Positions 1 through 7,073 of a stretch of 26,450 bases of DNA are shown in pieces (positions within the stretch are counted from its first letter, which is position 1; every line of letters begins with the position of its first letter). Location of the stretch: assembly GCA_050744525.1 (NCBI GenBank), contig JBOGHG010000029.1, positions 1-26,450 of the forward strand, given 5' to 3'. The position numbers were made by a program, and so were the translations under genes. Under the pieces are notes generated by a model. The model had not been told where the DNA came from, searched no databases, and saw only the letters and a program-made list of their open reading frames with translations. Source of the DNA: DASQUK01 sp050744525 (GTDB lineage Bacteria > Actinomycetota > Acidimicrobiia > Acidimicrobiales > VFJN01).

Positions 1-222
1 CTAAGCGTGTTCTCAGGCGTAGGCAGATGGCTACGAAGCGTCACCCAAGCGTGGGAGAGTGGCCGCCACAACCCCTCGAAATCCGTCAGCCAAGCCCGGT
101 GGAATGGTCCACGAACGGCTCCTGACGCCCCACGCGGGCGCCCGGTGAGGCATCGCGGCTGCCCAAGCGAGGTCTGGTGTGTCTCCTGATTGGGTGGGGT
201 GGGCAGCGGGAAGGCCCTACCG
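1..222. other. Window-edge stretch without a recognised gene
   Basis: The reading frame beginning at 7 has no family resemblance I can recognise and no convincing ribosome binding site. Several short self-complementary stretches are visible, for example CGTAG/CTACG around a GCAGATGG loop near 35-53 and GTGGC/GCCAC near 60-71. A structured RNA whose 5' part lies outside the window is therefore possible, but I could not fit a tRNA, tmRNA, RNase P or SRP RNA consensus. Confidence 0.3.
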
Positions 223-690
223 GTGACCAAGCGACCCAAGTGGGTGCAGAGGACCGAGGAGGCCATCGACGAGCACACGGCCCCGTCGCCGGGTGAACGC
301 AAGTACGCCGTCGGTCCCCGAGCCCACACCGCCGACCGGGGCGCCCTCCGCCGCGAACAGCAGGACGAGGTGGCACAGGCTTGGGCCGGGGCCGGGCTGG
401 GGGCCATGACGGACGCCCAGGTCAAGGGCCTGGTTGTGGGGGCGATCCTCGGCGGGCTGTGTGGGGCGCTGCTGTTCCTGCCGCTCGGGCTGATCGGCTG
501 GGCCGGCATCTCGCTGGCCTGGCGCTTGGCCCTGGCGGCGCTGTGCGGGGCGTTCGCCGGCGCCGTCGGAGGGGCCCTCTACCTCGGCGGCCGCGAGCCC
601 GAGCTCGAGGGTGAGACGCGGGACGTAGACGACAGGCCCTCCATCGGCACCACGCTGCGCGACCCGCACACCGACCCTCGGGGACGGTAG
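223..690 (+). CDS. Small two-helix membrane protein of unknown function
   Basis: This is a 155-residue protein I do not recognise. The first ~70 residues are hydrophilic and charged. They are followed by two hydrophobic segments, each rich in glycine and alanine with small-residue spacing (GAILGGLCGALLFLPLGLIG and, after a short WAGISLAWR turn, LALAALCGAFAGAVGGALYL). A short acidic, polar tail ends the protein. Such glycine-rich helix pairs are common in small membrane proteins and do not identify a function. I favour the GTG at 223 because GGGAAGG (208-214) sits 8 bases upstream. The same frame is open back to a TTG at 190, which would add 11 residues. It is the only rightward gene before 7316 and is not obviously in an operon. 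Confidence 0.65.
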   Translation: MTKRPKWVQRTEEAIDEHTAPSPGERKYAVGPRAHTADRGALRREQQDEVAQAWAGAGLGAMTDAQVKGLVVGAILGGLCGALLFLPLGLIGWAGISLAWRLALAALCGAFAGAVGGALYLGGREPELEGETRDVDDRPSIGTTLRDPHTDPRGR

Positions 691-819
691 ATGTCGCATC
701 ACCGCGGGGCATGGAGCCCACCGACGAGCACATCAACGCCGCCTGGCCTTCGTCGTGCGCGCCGTCGAAGGAGGCGACCCGGTGCACGGTGTCTACGCCA
801 TGGCCGTGAATGACCGCCG

Positions 820-1164
820 TCAGCCGCCGCGCGGCGCCTCCCGGGCCACGTCCCGGGGCCGCTTGTCGTCACGGAGCCCGATGAACCGGGGGTGACGCAG
901 CCTGCCGTCGGTGGTCCACTCCGTGAAGGCGACCTCGGCGACGAGCTCCGGGCGCACCCAGTGGACTGCGGCGCCCCCGGGGCCGCGGGCGGCGCGCCGA
1001 ACGTCGTCGCCGCGGAACGGCGAGTCAGGCGTCTCCAGCGTGTAGCGCAGCGTCCCGGATCGGAACGAGAGGGTGCCGCGCAGGAGCGACTTGCGGACGC
1101 GCAGTGGCAGGTCGGTCGTGTCGTGGCCGTCGAGGTGGAGGAGGTCGGTCAGCGTGGCCAGCAT
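820..1164 (-). pseudogene. Remnant of a LigD-type ATP-dependent DNA ligase with internal deletions
   Basis: The reading frame is intact but far too short (about 114 residues; ligase domains of this family have about 300). From the start it shows PMLATLTD, the usual opening of LigD-like ligase domains. It then jumps straight to DLLHLDGHDTTDLPLRVRKS, which belongs well inside the nucleotidyltransferase domain, and then jumps again to LETPDSPF...HWVRPELVAEVAFTEWT...RFIGLRDDK, the end of the OB-fold domain. The stretch with the catalytic lysine (KxDG motif) is missing, and so is most of the OB fold, so the product cannot be an active ligase. Both joins keep the frame. The frame is open further upstream to 1308, overlapping the end of the neighbouring methyltransferase gene. 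No ku gene is in the window. Family assignment rests on my reading of the motifs. Confidence 0.7.
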
Positions 1165-1250
1165 GGGGTCGTCCCACGCCGGGTGGGGCGCCTTGCGCAG
1201 GCGGTGGCGGGCGTCGGGTGGCAGCCGAGCGAAAGGGCCGGACCGGCGCG

Positions 1251-2069
1251 TCACCGAACGCAGGCCGTTGCGATCTGCTGGACGTGACGGAGGTCGGTGC
1301 CGCAGCATCCCCCCAGGACGGTGATGTCCGGGAGGCTCGCTCGCAGCCGCTCGTATTGCAGGCCGAGCTCGTGGGGATCGCCGTCATCGAGCTCCTCGGC
1401 CTCGTCGAGCTCGGCGTGGCTCATGCGAGACGCGTTGGCCCGGATCCCTCCGATGCGCTCGCGCCACCGACCCCCCGACTCCAGGACGTGCTCGAAGTGC
1501 GTGGGGTGCGCGCAGTTGACCATGTAGTACGCGGGACCGCCCCCCGTGGCGTCGTCGACCACCGTGATGGCGTGCTCCAACGAGCTGCCGTCCGGCACGA
1601 CACCATCGGTCTCGACCGTGAACGAGATGGCGGCGGGCATTCCGGCGTCCTGTGCCGCCCGGACGATCCCGACCGCCTCGTCCGGATAGGTGATCGTGAT
1701 CGCCGTCACCATGTCGGCCTCGGTCTCGGCGAACGTCCCGATCTGGGTCGAGTGATAGCTCCGGGCCTCGCCGGCGGTCATCAGAGCCGACGGCTGGTAG
1801 CCGTCGCTGCGGGGCCCGACGCAGCCGCTCACGACCATCGGCGGGCGATCGCCGTCGAGCTCGGAGCGGATCTCGACCAGCATGTCGATCGCCTTCCGGT
1901 TGGCGGCTGCCAGTGCCTCGTCGCTGTAGCCGAGCCGCTCGGCCCAGTCGGGGCTCGCCCGCCATGTGGGCGACTCGAAGATGAACCCGGCGCCCGCGCC
2001 GCGGGCGACCACGGCGTGGTCCCGGTAGTAGCTGCGCAGCGTCTCGACGCCGCCGTCGTCGAGCAGCAC
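1251..2069 (-). CDS. Homocysteine S-methyltransferase family protein, N-terminally truncated
   Basis: The family moves a methyl group from donors such as S-methylmethionine to homocysteine, using a zinc site of three cysteines on a TIM barrel. The C-terminal ~270 residues look complete: GFIFESPTWRASPDW (residues 29-42), a VNCAHP motif with Cys186, and GGCCGT with Cys255-Cys256, ending normally after HVQQIATAC. Family members begin with a glycine-rich first strand (a DGG-E-type motif) about 25-30 residues before this point. Here that strand is absent, and the DNA upstream of AAAFVLLDDG is helix-turn-helix sequence of an AraC regulator. The GTG at 2069 is only the first available start inside the conserved region. 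I infer that the gene lost its start by deletion and is probably non-functional. Confidence 0.7.
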   Translation of the reverse strand: MLLDDGGVETLRSYYRDHAVVARGAGAGFIFESPTWRASPDWAERLGYSDEALAAANRKAIDMLVEIRSELDGDRPPMVVSGCVGPRSDGYQPSALMTAGEARSYHSTQIGTFAETEADMVTAITITYPDEAVGIVRAAQDAGMPAAISFTVETDGVVPDGSSLEHAITVVDDATGGGPAYYMVNCAHPTHFEHVLESGGRWRERIGGIRANASRMSHAELDEAEELDDGDPHELGLQYERLRASLPDITVLGGCCGTDLRHVQQIATACVR

Positions 2070-2640
2070 GAACGCCGCAGCGTCCGTGAACTGACGCCGA
2101 GGTGGCGGGCGACCTGGTCGACGCGTGTGACACCGGTGTCGGCGACGATGTGGTCCACGGCGTCGTCGACCAACTGGGCGCCCGGCGGGCGGGGACGGAG
2201 GTGCCCCGCAGAACGGCGTCCATGCGCCCGACCGCCTGGTCCACGTCGACGTCCGGGTCGAGCACCTCGGCGGCGGGAAGAGCCTCGTCGGTCAGCCGGG
2301 ACGCCGGATGGGACGACAGCGCCGCGAGGCCGGCGGGCCGAAAGCGCACGCCGACCACCCTGCCGCTGCCGACCAGAACCCGCCGGAAGCAGCGGGTGAC
2401 GACGCCGGTCACCGTGGCCCGATCGCCTTCGACGGTCAGGTGGATGCTCGGGTGGCTCACGACGGGCTGAACACGCTCCTCGCCGGCGGGAACCGACCAC
2501 CCGACGATCCAGTGGTAGTCGACGATGTCGTCCAGCGCCGGTGACGGTTCCCGGTACGCGAGCTCGAAGTTCTCGAGCGCCGGGCCCCGCAGCGCCACCG
2601 GCGGGACACCCGCTCGGGCCCGGGCACCGGTCTCGGCCAC
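2070..2640 (-). pseudogene. AraC-type regulator, frameshifted and truncated in its HTH
   Basis: From the GTG at 2640 the protein runs about 150 residues as a sensor domain of the kind found in many actinobacterial AraC-like regulators: FELAYREPSPALDDIVDYHW, then VSHPSIHLTVEG, RRVLVGSGRVVGVRFRPAG and LTDEALPAAEVLD. At about 2170-2200 the coding signal moves to another frame. There it continues QLVDDAVDHIVADTGVTRVD and ARHLGVSSRTLRR, the first helices of the DNA-binding domain. It then stops abruptly: instead of the expected second HTH subdomain, the sequence turns into the methyltransferase at 2070-2078. The gene therefore carries a frameshift plus a C-terminal deletion. Sequencing or assembly error could explain the frameshift, but not so easily the fusion. 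Confidence 0.7.
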
Positions 2641-2709
2641 CCGGGCACGATACCGGCAGCCGGGCGAGCGCCGGAGCGGCGGCCGGACGGGCGCCGCTCG
2701 ACCGACGGC

Positions 2710-3183
2710 CTACGGGGACGACGCCCGGCCCATCATCTCCGTCAGGCGCCGTTGCTGCTCGTCGTAGGGCACGTCGTCGAGGTGGGTGGCGACGATCCAG
2801 CGATGGCCGGAGGGGTCCCGGAGCGAGCCGACCCGGTCGCCGTGGAACTGGTCGGCCATGGCCGTCACCGCGGTGGCGCCGGCCTCCACCGCCCGGGCGT
2901 AGACGGCGTCGGCGTCGTCGGTGAAATAGGTGATCGACACCTGGACCGGCTCGTCGGGCGAGGGCGCCACCAGGTGGTACTCGGGGATGGCCTTGCCCAG
3001 CGTGACCAGTGCGTCACCGATCAGCATCTCGGCATGGGCGATCGTCCCGTCCGGAAGCGCCAGCCGCACCAGCTCCTGCGCGTCGAACGCCCGCTTGTAG
3101 AAATCGAGGGCGGCGGCGGGATCGTTCACCCCCAGGTGGGGGGTGATCGTCGGGTACCTGTGAACCGGGTTGGTATTGGTCAT
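2710..3183 (-). CDS. VOC (glyoxalase/bleomycin-resistance fold) protein, PhnB-like
   Basis: This is a single-domain member of the vicinal oxygen chelate superfamily. The βαβββ repeats are recognisable: YPTITPHLGVNDPAAALDFY at the start, HAEMLIGDALVTLGK in the middle, and FHGDRVGSLRDPSGHRWIVA near the end. The last stretch is the typical PhnB-type signature DR-G--DP-GH-W. Members include isomerases, dioxygenases and many uncharacterised proteins, so no substrate can be given. The frame is open to a GTG at 3204, but the ATG at 3183 begins next to the conserved domain and is my choice; neither has a strong ribosome binding site. It lies 58 bases beyond the stop codon of the next gene upstream on its strand's right side, and appears to be a separate unit. 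Confidence 0.8.
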   Translation of the reverse strand: MTNTNPVHRYPTITPHLGVNDPAAALDFYKRAFDAQELVRLALPDGTIAHAEMLIGDALVTLGKAIPEYHLVAPSPDEPVQVSITYFTDDADAVYARAVEAGATAVTAMADQFHGDRVGSLRDPSGHRWIVATHLDDVPYDEQQRRLTEMMGRASSP

Positions 3184-3241
3184 GGGGACAGGATCCGGCG
3201 CCACGCCCGCACGAGTCTTGTACGAATGCGACAGCCCCAGG

Positions 3242-4744
3242 TCAGGCGAGCTGGCCGCCCTGGTGCGCGGCGATCATCGCCGCCGCCTCCGCGTAGGTCG
3301 TGGGCCCGTACGTGGGGGCAGGCGGCAGGCTGGCGCGGATGGTCTCGACGTCCTCGGCGCTCAGGTCGCAGGGGCCGGTGATCGGCTCGATGCCGTAGAG
3401 CGCGGCCGAGTTGAGCCCGAAGATCTTGGCCTTGAGCTCGTCGGTGAGTGCCGGGTAGCCGTGCCGCTCCTGGAGCTCCTCGCTGATCTGGAAGCTTCGC
3501 AGCGCCTGGATCTGGTCCTGAGGGGTACCGAACCAGATCGAATCGGTGCCCCAGACCAGCCGGTCCTCGCCGACGTACGTCAACAGCTTGCCGAGCGTGT
3601 GGGCGGCGACCGTGGGGTCGCGCATGACGAACCACCAGGTGCCGCCGAGCTCGGCATAGACGTTGGCGTTGGGCTCGACGCCGGCGTCCTGCAGCGAGCG
3701 GATCAGCCGGTCGATCCCCTGCGGTGCGGGATCGTCCGGGTCGTAGGGACCCGTCCCACCCCCGTCGGGCTCGAACCCCGAGTGGTAGACGACGAACGAC
3801 ACGTCGGGGTTGCGGGCGGCGGCGGGGCCGATGTCGGTCGGCGAGGCCAGCTCGGGGGTCGAGCCGACGATCGACGAGATGCCCTTGTGCGTGCAGATGA
3901 TGGGGGGACCGATCTCGCGCACGTGGTCGATGAAGCGCTGGCCGATCTGCGGCCGGTCGGGGTCGTGGTCGTCGAAGTAGAAGTGCGCGTCGCTGGGGGT
4001 CATCGTGTAGATCTTCCAGGCGGCGATGTCGTAGCGGTCGCGCAGGTCGCTCATGCCCATGAGCGCGGCCTCGATGGGCCCCCTGTGCGGGTAGGCGCCA
4101 CCGTGCATGAGCACCCGGCCGTCGCAGCCGATCCGGGTGGCGACGTCGATGGCGTGGACCATGTCGTCGGGGGCGAGCTGCAGGTCGGGCGTCGGGAGCG
4201 CCGACAGGATCGACATCGACGTGTCGGACCGCACGAACATCTCGCGGAAGTAGGCGTCGGCGGTGAAGCACGCCCGTGTGTCCCCCTCCGTCTCGCCCTC
4301 GGCGCATCCCGCCTGCGGGAACACCGCGGTCCACTCGCCTTCGCTGGCCGCGAGGTCGTAGTTCACGTAGTGGGTCTGGACGTCGAAGATGAACTCCTCG
4401 CCCCCCAGGTCCTCGAGGGCGGCGCTGCTGTCGGTGGTGCCGTCCTCGGAGACGTCGAACGTGCCACCCGGTGACTCGCCCCGGCCGCCCGACTCCTCCT
4501 TGGAGCAGGCGCCCAGCACGAACAACGTGGCGGCGGCGCCCGTGACGCCGGTCAGGAACTCCCGGCGGGAGATGCCGAGCCGGCGGGCGTTCTCGTCGGC
4601 CAGCCGGTGCGTGCGCCGGATGACCTCACGCAGGAACGGGCTGTGGGGTACCGGGTGGAACTCGCCGTTCGACACCGGGCCGAACTTGATCGGCAGCCAG
4701 TGGTCGTCCTCACCGAAGCGCCTACCGGATCCCCCCATGGCCAC
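3242..4744 (-). CDS. Tat-exported lipoprotein of the amidohydrolase (Amidohydro_2) family
   Basis: This is a 500-residue predicted metal-dependent hydrolase on a TIM barrel. An unusually long N-terminal part (about 58 residues) precedes a twin-arginine signal, SRREFLTG (residues 59-66), a hydrophobic stretch and the lipobox VLGAC with Cys80. I therefore infer Tat export of the folded enzyme and lipid anchoring outside the membrane. The barrel begins with FDVQTHYVN, where a Gln takes the place of the first His of the usual HxH pair. It continues through ICTHKGI, VVYHSGFE and LVWGTDSIWFG, the last containing the conserved late Asp. The substrate is unknown; the family includes decarboxylases and lactonases. 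The GTG at 4744 lies 3 bases after the stop of the CAP-domain gene, suggesting translational coupling. An ATG two codons later (4738) is an alternative start. Confidence 0.8.
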   Translation of the reverse strand: MAMGGSGRRFGEDDHWLPIKFGPVSNGEFHPVPHSPFLREVIRRTHRLADENARRLGISRREFLTGVTGAAATLFVLGACSKEESGGRGESPGGTFDVSEDGTTDSSAALEDLGGEEFIFDVQTHYVNYDLAASEGEWTAVFPQAGCAEGETEGDTRACFTADAYFREMFVRSDTSMSILSALPTPDLQLAPDDMVHAIDVATRIGCDGRVLMHGGAYPHRGPIEAALMGMSDLRDRYDIAAWKIYTMTPSDAHFYFDDHDPDRPQIGQRFIDHVREIGPPIICTHKGISSIVGSTPELASPTDIGPAAARNPDVSFVVYHSGFEPDGGGTGPYDPDDPAPQGIDRLIRSLQDAGVEPNANVYAELGGTWWFVMRDPTVAAHTLGKLLTYVGEDRLVWGTDSIWFGTPQDQIQALRSFQISEELQERHGYPALTDELKAKIFGLNSAALYGIEPITGPCDLSAEDVETIRASLPPAPTYGPTTYAEAAAMIAAHQGGQLA

Positions 4745-4747
4745 AAT

Positions 4748-5506
4748 CTACGACGTCGCGCCGAACATCTGGGTCCAGTACCAACCGTGCGTGCTGAGGC
4801 CCACGCCGATGACCGTGTAGGCGCAGTCGAGGATGTTGCGCTGGTGTCCGGCGGAGTCCATCCATGCGGCCATCACGACTTCCGGGCTGCGCTGGCCCGC
4901 AGCGATGTTCTCGCCCAGCTTGGAGCCGGTGAAGCCCGCGGCGGCGGCCCGGTCGGCGTACGTCGATCCGTCAAGGCTGGTGTGGGAGAAGTAGTCGTTC
5001 GCGGCCATGTCGTCGCTGTGGCCCTGCGCCGCGGCCGCCAACCGGTCGTCGACGGTCAGGGGATCGCAGGGGCGTGGGGCAGCCGCCCGCTCGGCGTTGA
5101 CCAGGACGACGACCTGCTCGGCCACACTCGGCGCCACGCCGACGGTTCCCGGCGGGGGTGCCGGGCCGGTGGTCGGCGGGACGGTGGTCGTCGGCGGCTC
5201 GGTCACCGGCGTCGTCGCCGTGGTCGTCGGGCCGGCGGCTGCCACGTCGTCGGAATCCTCGTCGACAGGGTCGGCGGTGGTGCTCGTGGTGGCAGGCGCG
5301 GTGGTCGTCGCCCGCTTCGATGGAGCTTCGACGACGGGCGCCGACGGCCGGTTCGACGATTCCGACGCCGTCACGTTGTCGTTGTCATCGGTCGTCGAGC
5401 CCACCAGCCCCAGCGCCACGACGGGTGCGAGGCACGCGACCGCCATCACGATGAGCAGGCGCACGAACGAGGGCGACCCTTCGCCCCCCAGCTGGCGACC
5501 GGACAC
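4748..5506 (-). CDS. Membrane-anchored CAP-domain (SCP/PR-1-like) protein
   Basis: This 252-residue protein has an N-terminal transmembrane or signal-anchor segment (residues 15-36), a long low-complexity Thr/Pro/Ala linker (about 40-125), and a C-terminal CAP domain (about 128-252). The CAP signature is clear: NAER, QGHSDDMA with His163, DYFSHTSLDG, GENIAAGQ with Glu199, and MDSAGHQRNIL with His221, followed by WTQMFG. Bacterial CAP proteins are extracellular and mostly of unknown biochemical role, some linked to envelope or spore coats. The start is a GTG. It lies 22 bases after the diadenylate cyclase-domain gene and 3 bases before the lipoprotein amidohydrolase gene, so the three probably form one transcription unit. 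Confidence 0.85.
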   Translation of the reverse strand: MSGRQLGGEGSPSFVRLLIVMAVACLAPVVALGLVGSTTDDNDNVTASESSNRPSAPVVEAPSKRATTTAPATTSTTADPVDEDSDDVAAAGPTTTATTPVTEPPTTTVPPTTGPAPPPGTVGVAPSVAEQVVVLVNAERAAAPRPCDPLTVDDRLAAAAQGHSDDMAANDYFSHTSLDGSTYADRAAAAGFTGSKLGENIAAGQRSPEVVMAAWMDSAGHQRNILDCAYTVIGVGLSTHGWYWTQMFGATS

Positions 5507-5528
5507 GCCGTGGACTGTAACGCGTTCG

Positions 5529-6497
5529 TCACCCGGCGTTCTGTGTCCCGGCGACCCACTCGGACAGGGGATGTCCCTTCAGGAAGACGGTCACCGGGCC
5601 GTCCTCGCTCACGACCACGGCCAGCGCACCTGGCTGGTCGAAGGTGTAGCGGGCGGCGGAGCGATGTCGCATCCCCCGCCCGTGATCGATCGTCGCCCCC
5701 GCCTCTGGCGTCGCGCGCAACCCCACCGCGAGCCGTAGCACGGCCCCGTCCGCCGCCACGATCGTGGCCAGGTCGGTCTGCATCAGGGCGGCGAACAACG
5801 CGGGGTAGTGGTAGCGGGTCGTCAGCGTCAGCGCCGGCGCCACGATGGAGTGCTCCAGGTCGAGGCCGGCGTCGCCATGGTCGCCGGGAAGCACCAGCGT
5901 CGCGCCGACCCGTGCGGGACTCAGCCAGTGCACGGCGAGCTCCAGCATGCCGGCCAGCACCGGCTTGTCGACCCCCGGTAGCAGCGGCTGCAGCGCCTGG
6001 TGCTGAGTGCGGGCGTTGGGACGGTTGGTCCACCGGTAGCCGGCCCATTCGACCGTGCCCGTGTCGGTGAACGCCCGGGTGACGCCCATGACCGTGCGCT
6101 GCACGATGATGGCGCCGATGTCGGCCTGGATCTCGACCAGGTCGGCCTCGTACTGCACGCTCCGGCGGAAGCAGGCGAGCTGGAGCGGCCGATCCGGTTG
6201 GCGGACCAGGTACGTCGAGCGGCCGTCGGCGAAGCGGTGGGCGACGTCCAGGGGCATGGCGTCGAGGTCGATAAGGTCGACCAGCTCGCCGGATTCGATC
6301 AGCGAGCGATCGTCGGGCACCACGATGGACCCGTAGATGGGGACACGGCGCTCGAAGAGCGGTGGTCGCCGCGCGTGCTCCAGCTCGTCGAGCACGAGGC
6401 GGAGAACGGGCTCCTCGGCCTCGACGACCACACCATCGTCAATCATCTCGGAGTGCAGCCGGCGAGCGGGGCGACTCAGGGCGACACCTCCGTCCAC
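5529..6497 (-). CDS. Diadenylate cyclase (DAC/DisA_N-type) domain protein with unusual N-terminus
   Basis: The C-terminal ~140 residues match the diadenylate cyclase domain, which condenses two ATP into the second messenger c-di-AMP. The two diagnostic motifs are present: DGA at residues 250-252 and RHR at 277-279 (GMRHRSAARYTF), followed by ALAVVVSEDGPVTVF as the last strand. The domain begins around residue 178 (VLAGMLELAVHWL). The DGA-RHR gap is about 24 residues, which looks shorter than in DisA. There is no DisA-type helix-hairpin-helix DNA-binding region and no CdaA-type membrane helices. Instead, an N-terminal region of about 170 residues without a family I can name may be a sensor domain. 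The start is a GTG at 6497. It heads the likely operon with the CAP and amidohydrolase genes. Confidence 0.75.
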   Translation of the reverse strand: MDGGVALSRPARRLHSEMIDDGVVVEAEEPVLRLVLDELEHARRPPLFERRVPIYGSIVVPDDRSLIESGELVDLIDLDAMPLDVAHRFADGRSTYLVRQPDRPLQLACFRRSVQYEADLVEIQADIGAIIVQRTVMGVTRAFTDTGTVEWAGYRWTNRPNARTQHQALQPLLPGVDKPVLAGMLELAVHWLSPARVGATLVLPGDHGDAGLDLEHSIVAPALTLTTRYHYPALFAALMQTDLATIVAADGAVLRLAVGLRATPEAGATIDHGRGMRHRSAARYTFDQPGALAVVVSEDGPVTVFLKGHPLSEWVAGTQNAG

Positions 6498-6528
6498 GGG
6501 CCCACGATACGGGCGCCGACGCGACGAA

Positions 6529-6549
6529 CCGCCGGCACGATGCCGGCGG
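6529..6549 (-). terminator. Hairpin downstream of the cold-shock gene
   Basis: A perfect 9-bp stem (CCGCCGGCA / TGCCGGCGG) with a 3-base loop lies about 33 bases beyond the cold-shock stop codon, in the gap before the DAC gene. No U-run follows it, which is common for terminators in high-GC actinobacteria. The termination role is inferred from position. Confidence 0.5.
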
Positions 6550-6581
6550 CTCGATGAAGTTCTCTGACGCCTGGCAGACCG

Positions 6582-6782
6582 TCAGATCACACGGACGTTC
6601 TGGGCCTCCTCACCTTTCCGGCCGGGCGCCACGTCGAACTCGACCTGCTGACCTTCGTTGAGGGTGCGGTAGCCCTCGCCCTGGATGTTGGAGAAGTGGA
6701 CGAACACGTCGTCGGCGCCTTCACGCGAGATGAAGCCGTAGCCCTTCTCGGCGTTGAAGAACTTCACAGTCCCTGTAGTCAA
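6582..6782 (-). CDS. Cold-shock protein (CspA family)
   Basis: This is a 66-residue single cold-shock domain, the full normal length. It binds single-stranded RNA and DNA and acts in the cytoplasm as an RNA chaperone. Both nucleic-acid-binding motifs are intact: RNP1 as KGYGFI (residues 13-18) and RNP2 as VFVHF (26-30), preceded by the typical TGTVKFFN. The start is a TTG with a purine-rich GAGAG about 6 bases upstream; a GTG four codons further in (at VKFF) would cut the first strand, so TTG is preferred. A 10-bp hairpin lies in the 66-base gap after the IF-1 gene, which is on the same strand. The two genes may be co-transcribed with partial termination between them. Confidence 0.93.
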   Translation of the reverse strand: MTTGTVKFFNAEKGYGFISREGADDVFVHFSNIQGEGYRTLNEGQQVEFDVAPGRKGEEAQNVRVI

Positions 6783-6801
6783 TTGATTCTCTCTTCGGTA
6801 T

Positions 6802-6826
6802 CGAGCGGACCCTTGTGGTCCGCTCG
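6802..6826 (-). promoter_or_regulatory. Perfect 10-bp hairpin between IF-1 and cold-shock genes
   Basis: CGAGCGGACC, a 5-base loop, and GGTCCGCTCG form a perfect inverted repeat 20 bases before the TTG start of the cold-shock gene and 23 bases after the IF-1 stop. It could be a terminator for IF-1 (no U-run follows), an attenuator, or a structured 5' leader of the cold-shock mRNA. The sequence does not decide between these. Confidence 0.55.
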
Positions 6827-6848
6827 GTTGGTATTTGTAGCGCGAACC

Positions 6849-7073
6849 CTACTTGTAGCGGTAGGTGATGCGTCCCTTGTTGAGGTCGTAGGCTGACACC
6901 TCGACCTGCACCCGGTCCCCGGGCAGGATGCGGATGCGGTTCTTGCGCATCTTGCCGCTCAGGTGGCCGAGCACGGTGTGGCCGTTGTCGAGGGAGATGC
7001 GGAACACGCCTCCCTTTAGGGCTTCGTCTGTGCGGCCTTCGAGCACGAAGGCATCGTCCTTAGTCTTCGCCAA
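6849..7073 (-). CDS. infA: Translation initiation factor IF-1
   Basis: This is a 74-residue OB-fold protein that binds the A site of the 30S subunit during initiation. Family landmarks are clear: DAFVLEGR, VFRISLDNGHTVLGH, LSGKMRKNRIRILPGDRVQV and YDLNKGRITYRYK. The start is a TTG preceded by GGGAGGAG with 7 bases of spacing, a strong ribosome binding site that settles the start. Most actinobacteria keep infA in the ribosomal-protein operon beside rpmJ and rpsM. Here it stands alone beside a cold-shock gene. Positions where IF-1 normally reads E-LPN-MFRVEL are E-LKGGVFRISL. I therefore suspect a second, paralogous copy, but the window cannot show whether another exists. Confidence 0.93.
   Translation of the reverse strand: MAKTKDDAFVLEGRTDEALKGGVFRISLDNGHTVLGHLSGKMRKNRIRILPGDRVQVEVSAYDLNKGRITYRYK

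Noticed and set aside
1..120. Possible 3' part of a structured RNA (tRNA-Ser- or SRP-RNA-like words such as CTAAGCG and GGAGAGTGGCCG).
   Set aside because: No acceptor stem, T-arm GGTTCGAATCC or SRP domain IV core is present inside the window, and the 5' side is cut off. A covariance-model search with upstream sequence would be needed.
691..819. Short frames between the membrane protein and the ligase remnant, one reading LAFVVRAVEGGDPVHGVYAMA after an apparent one-base shift from MEPTDEHINAA.
   Set aside because: It looks faintly protein-like and could be another broken gene, but I recognise no family and no start/ribosome binding site supports it.
1104..2399. Long plus-strand frame across the damaged block.
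   Set aside because: It is antisense to recognisable methyltransferase and AraC sequences and has no motif of its own.
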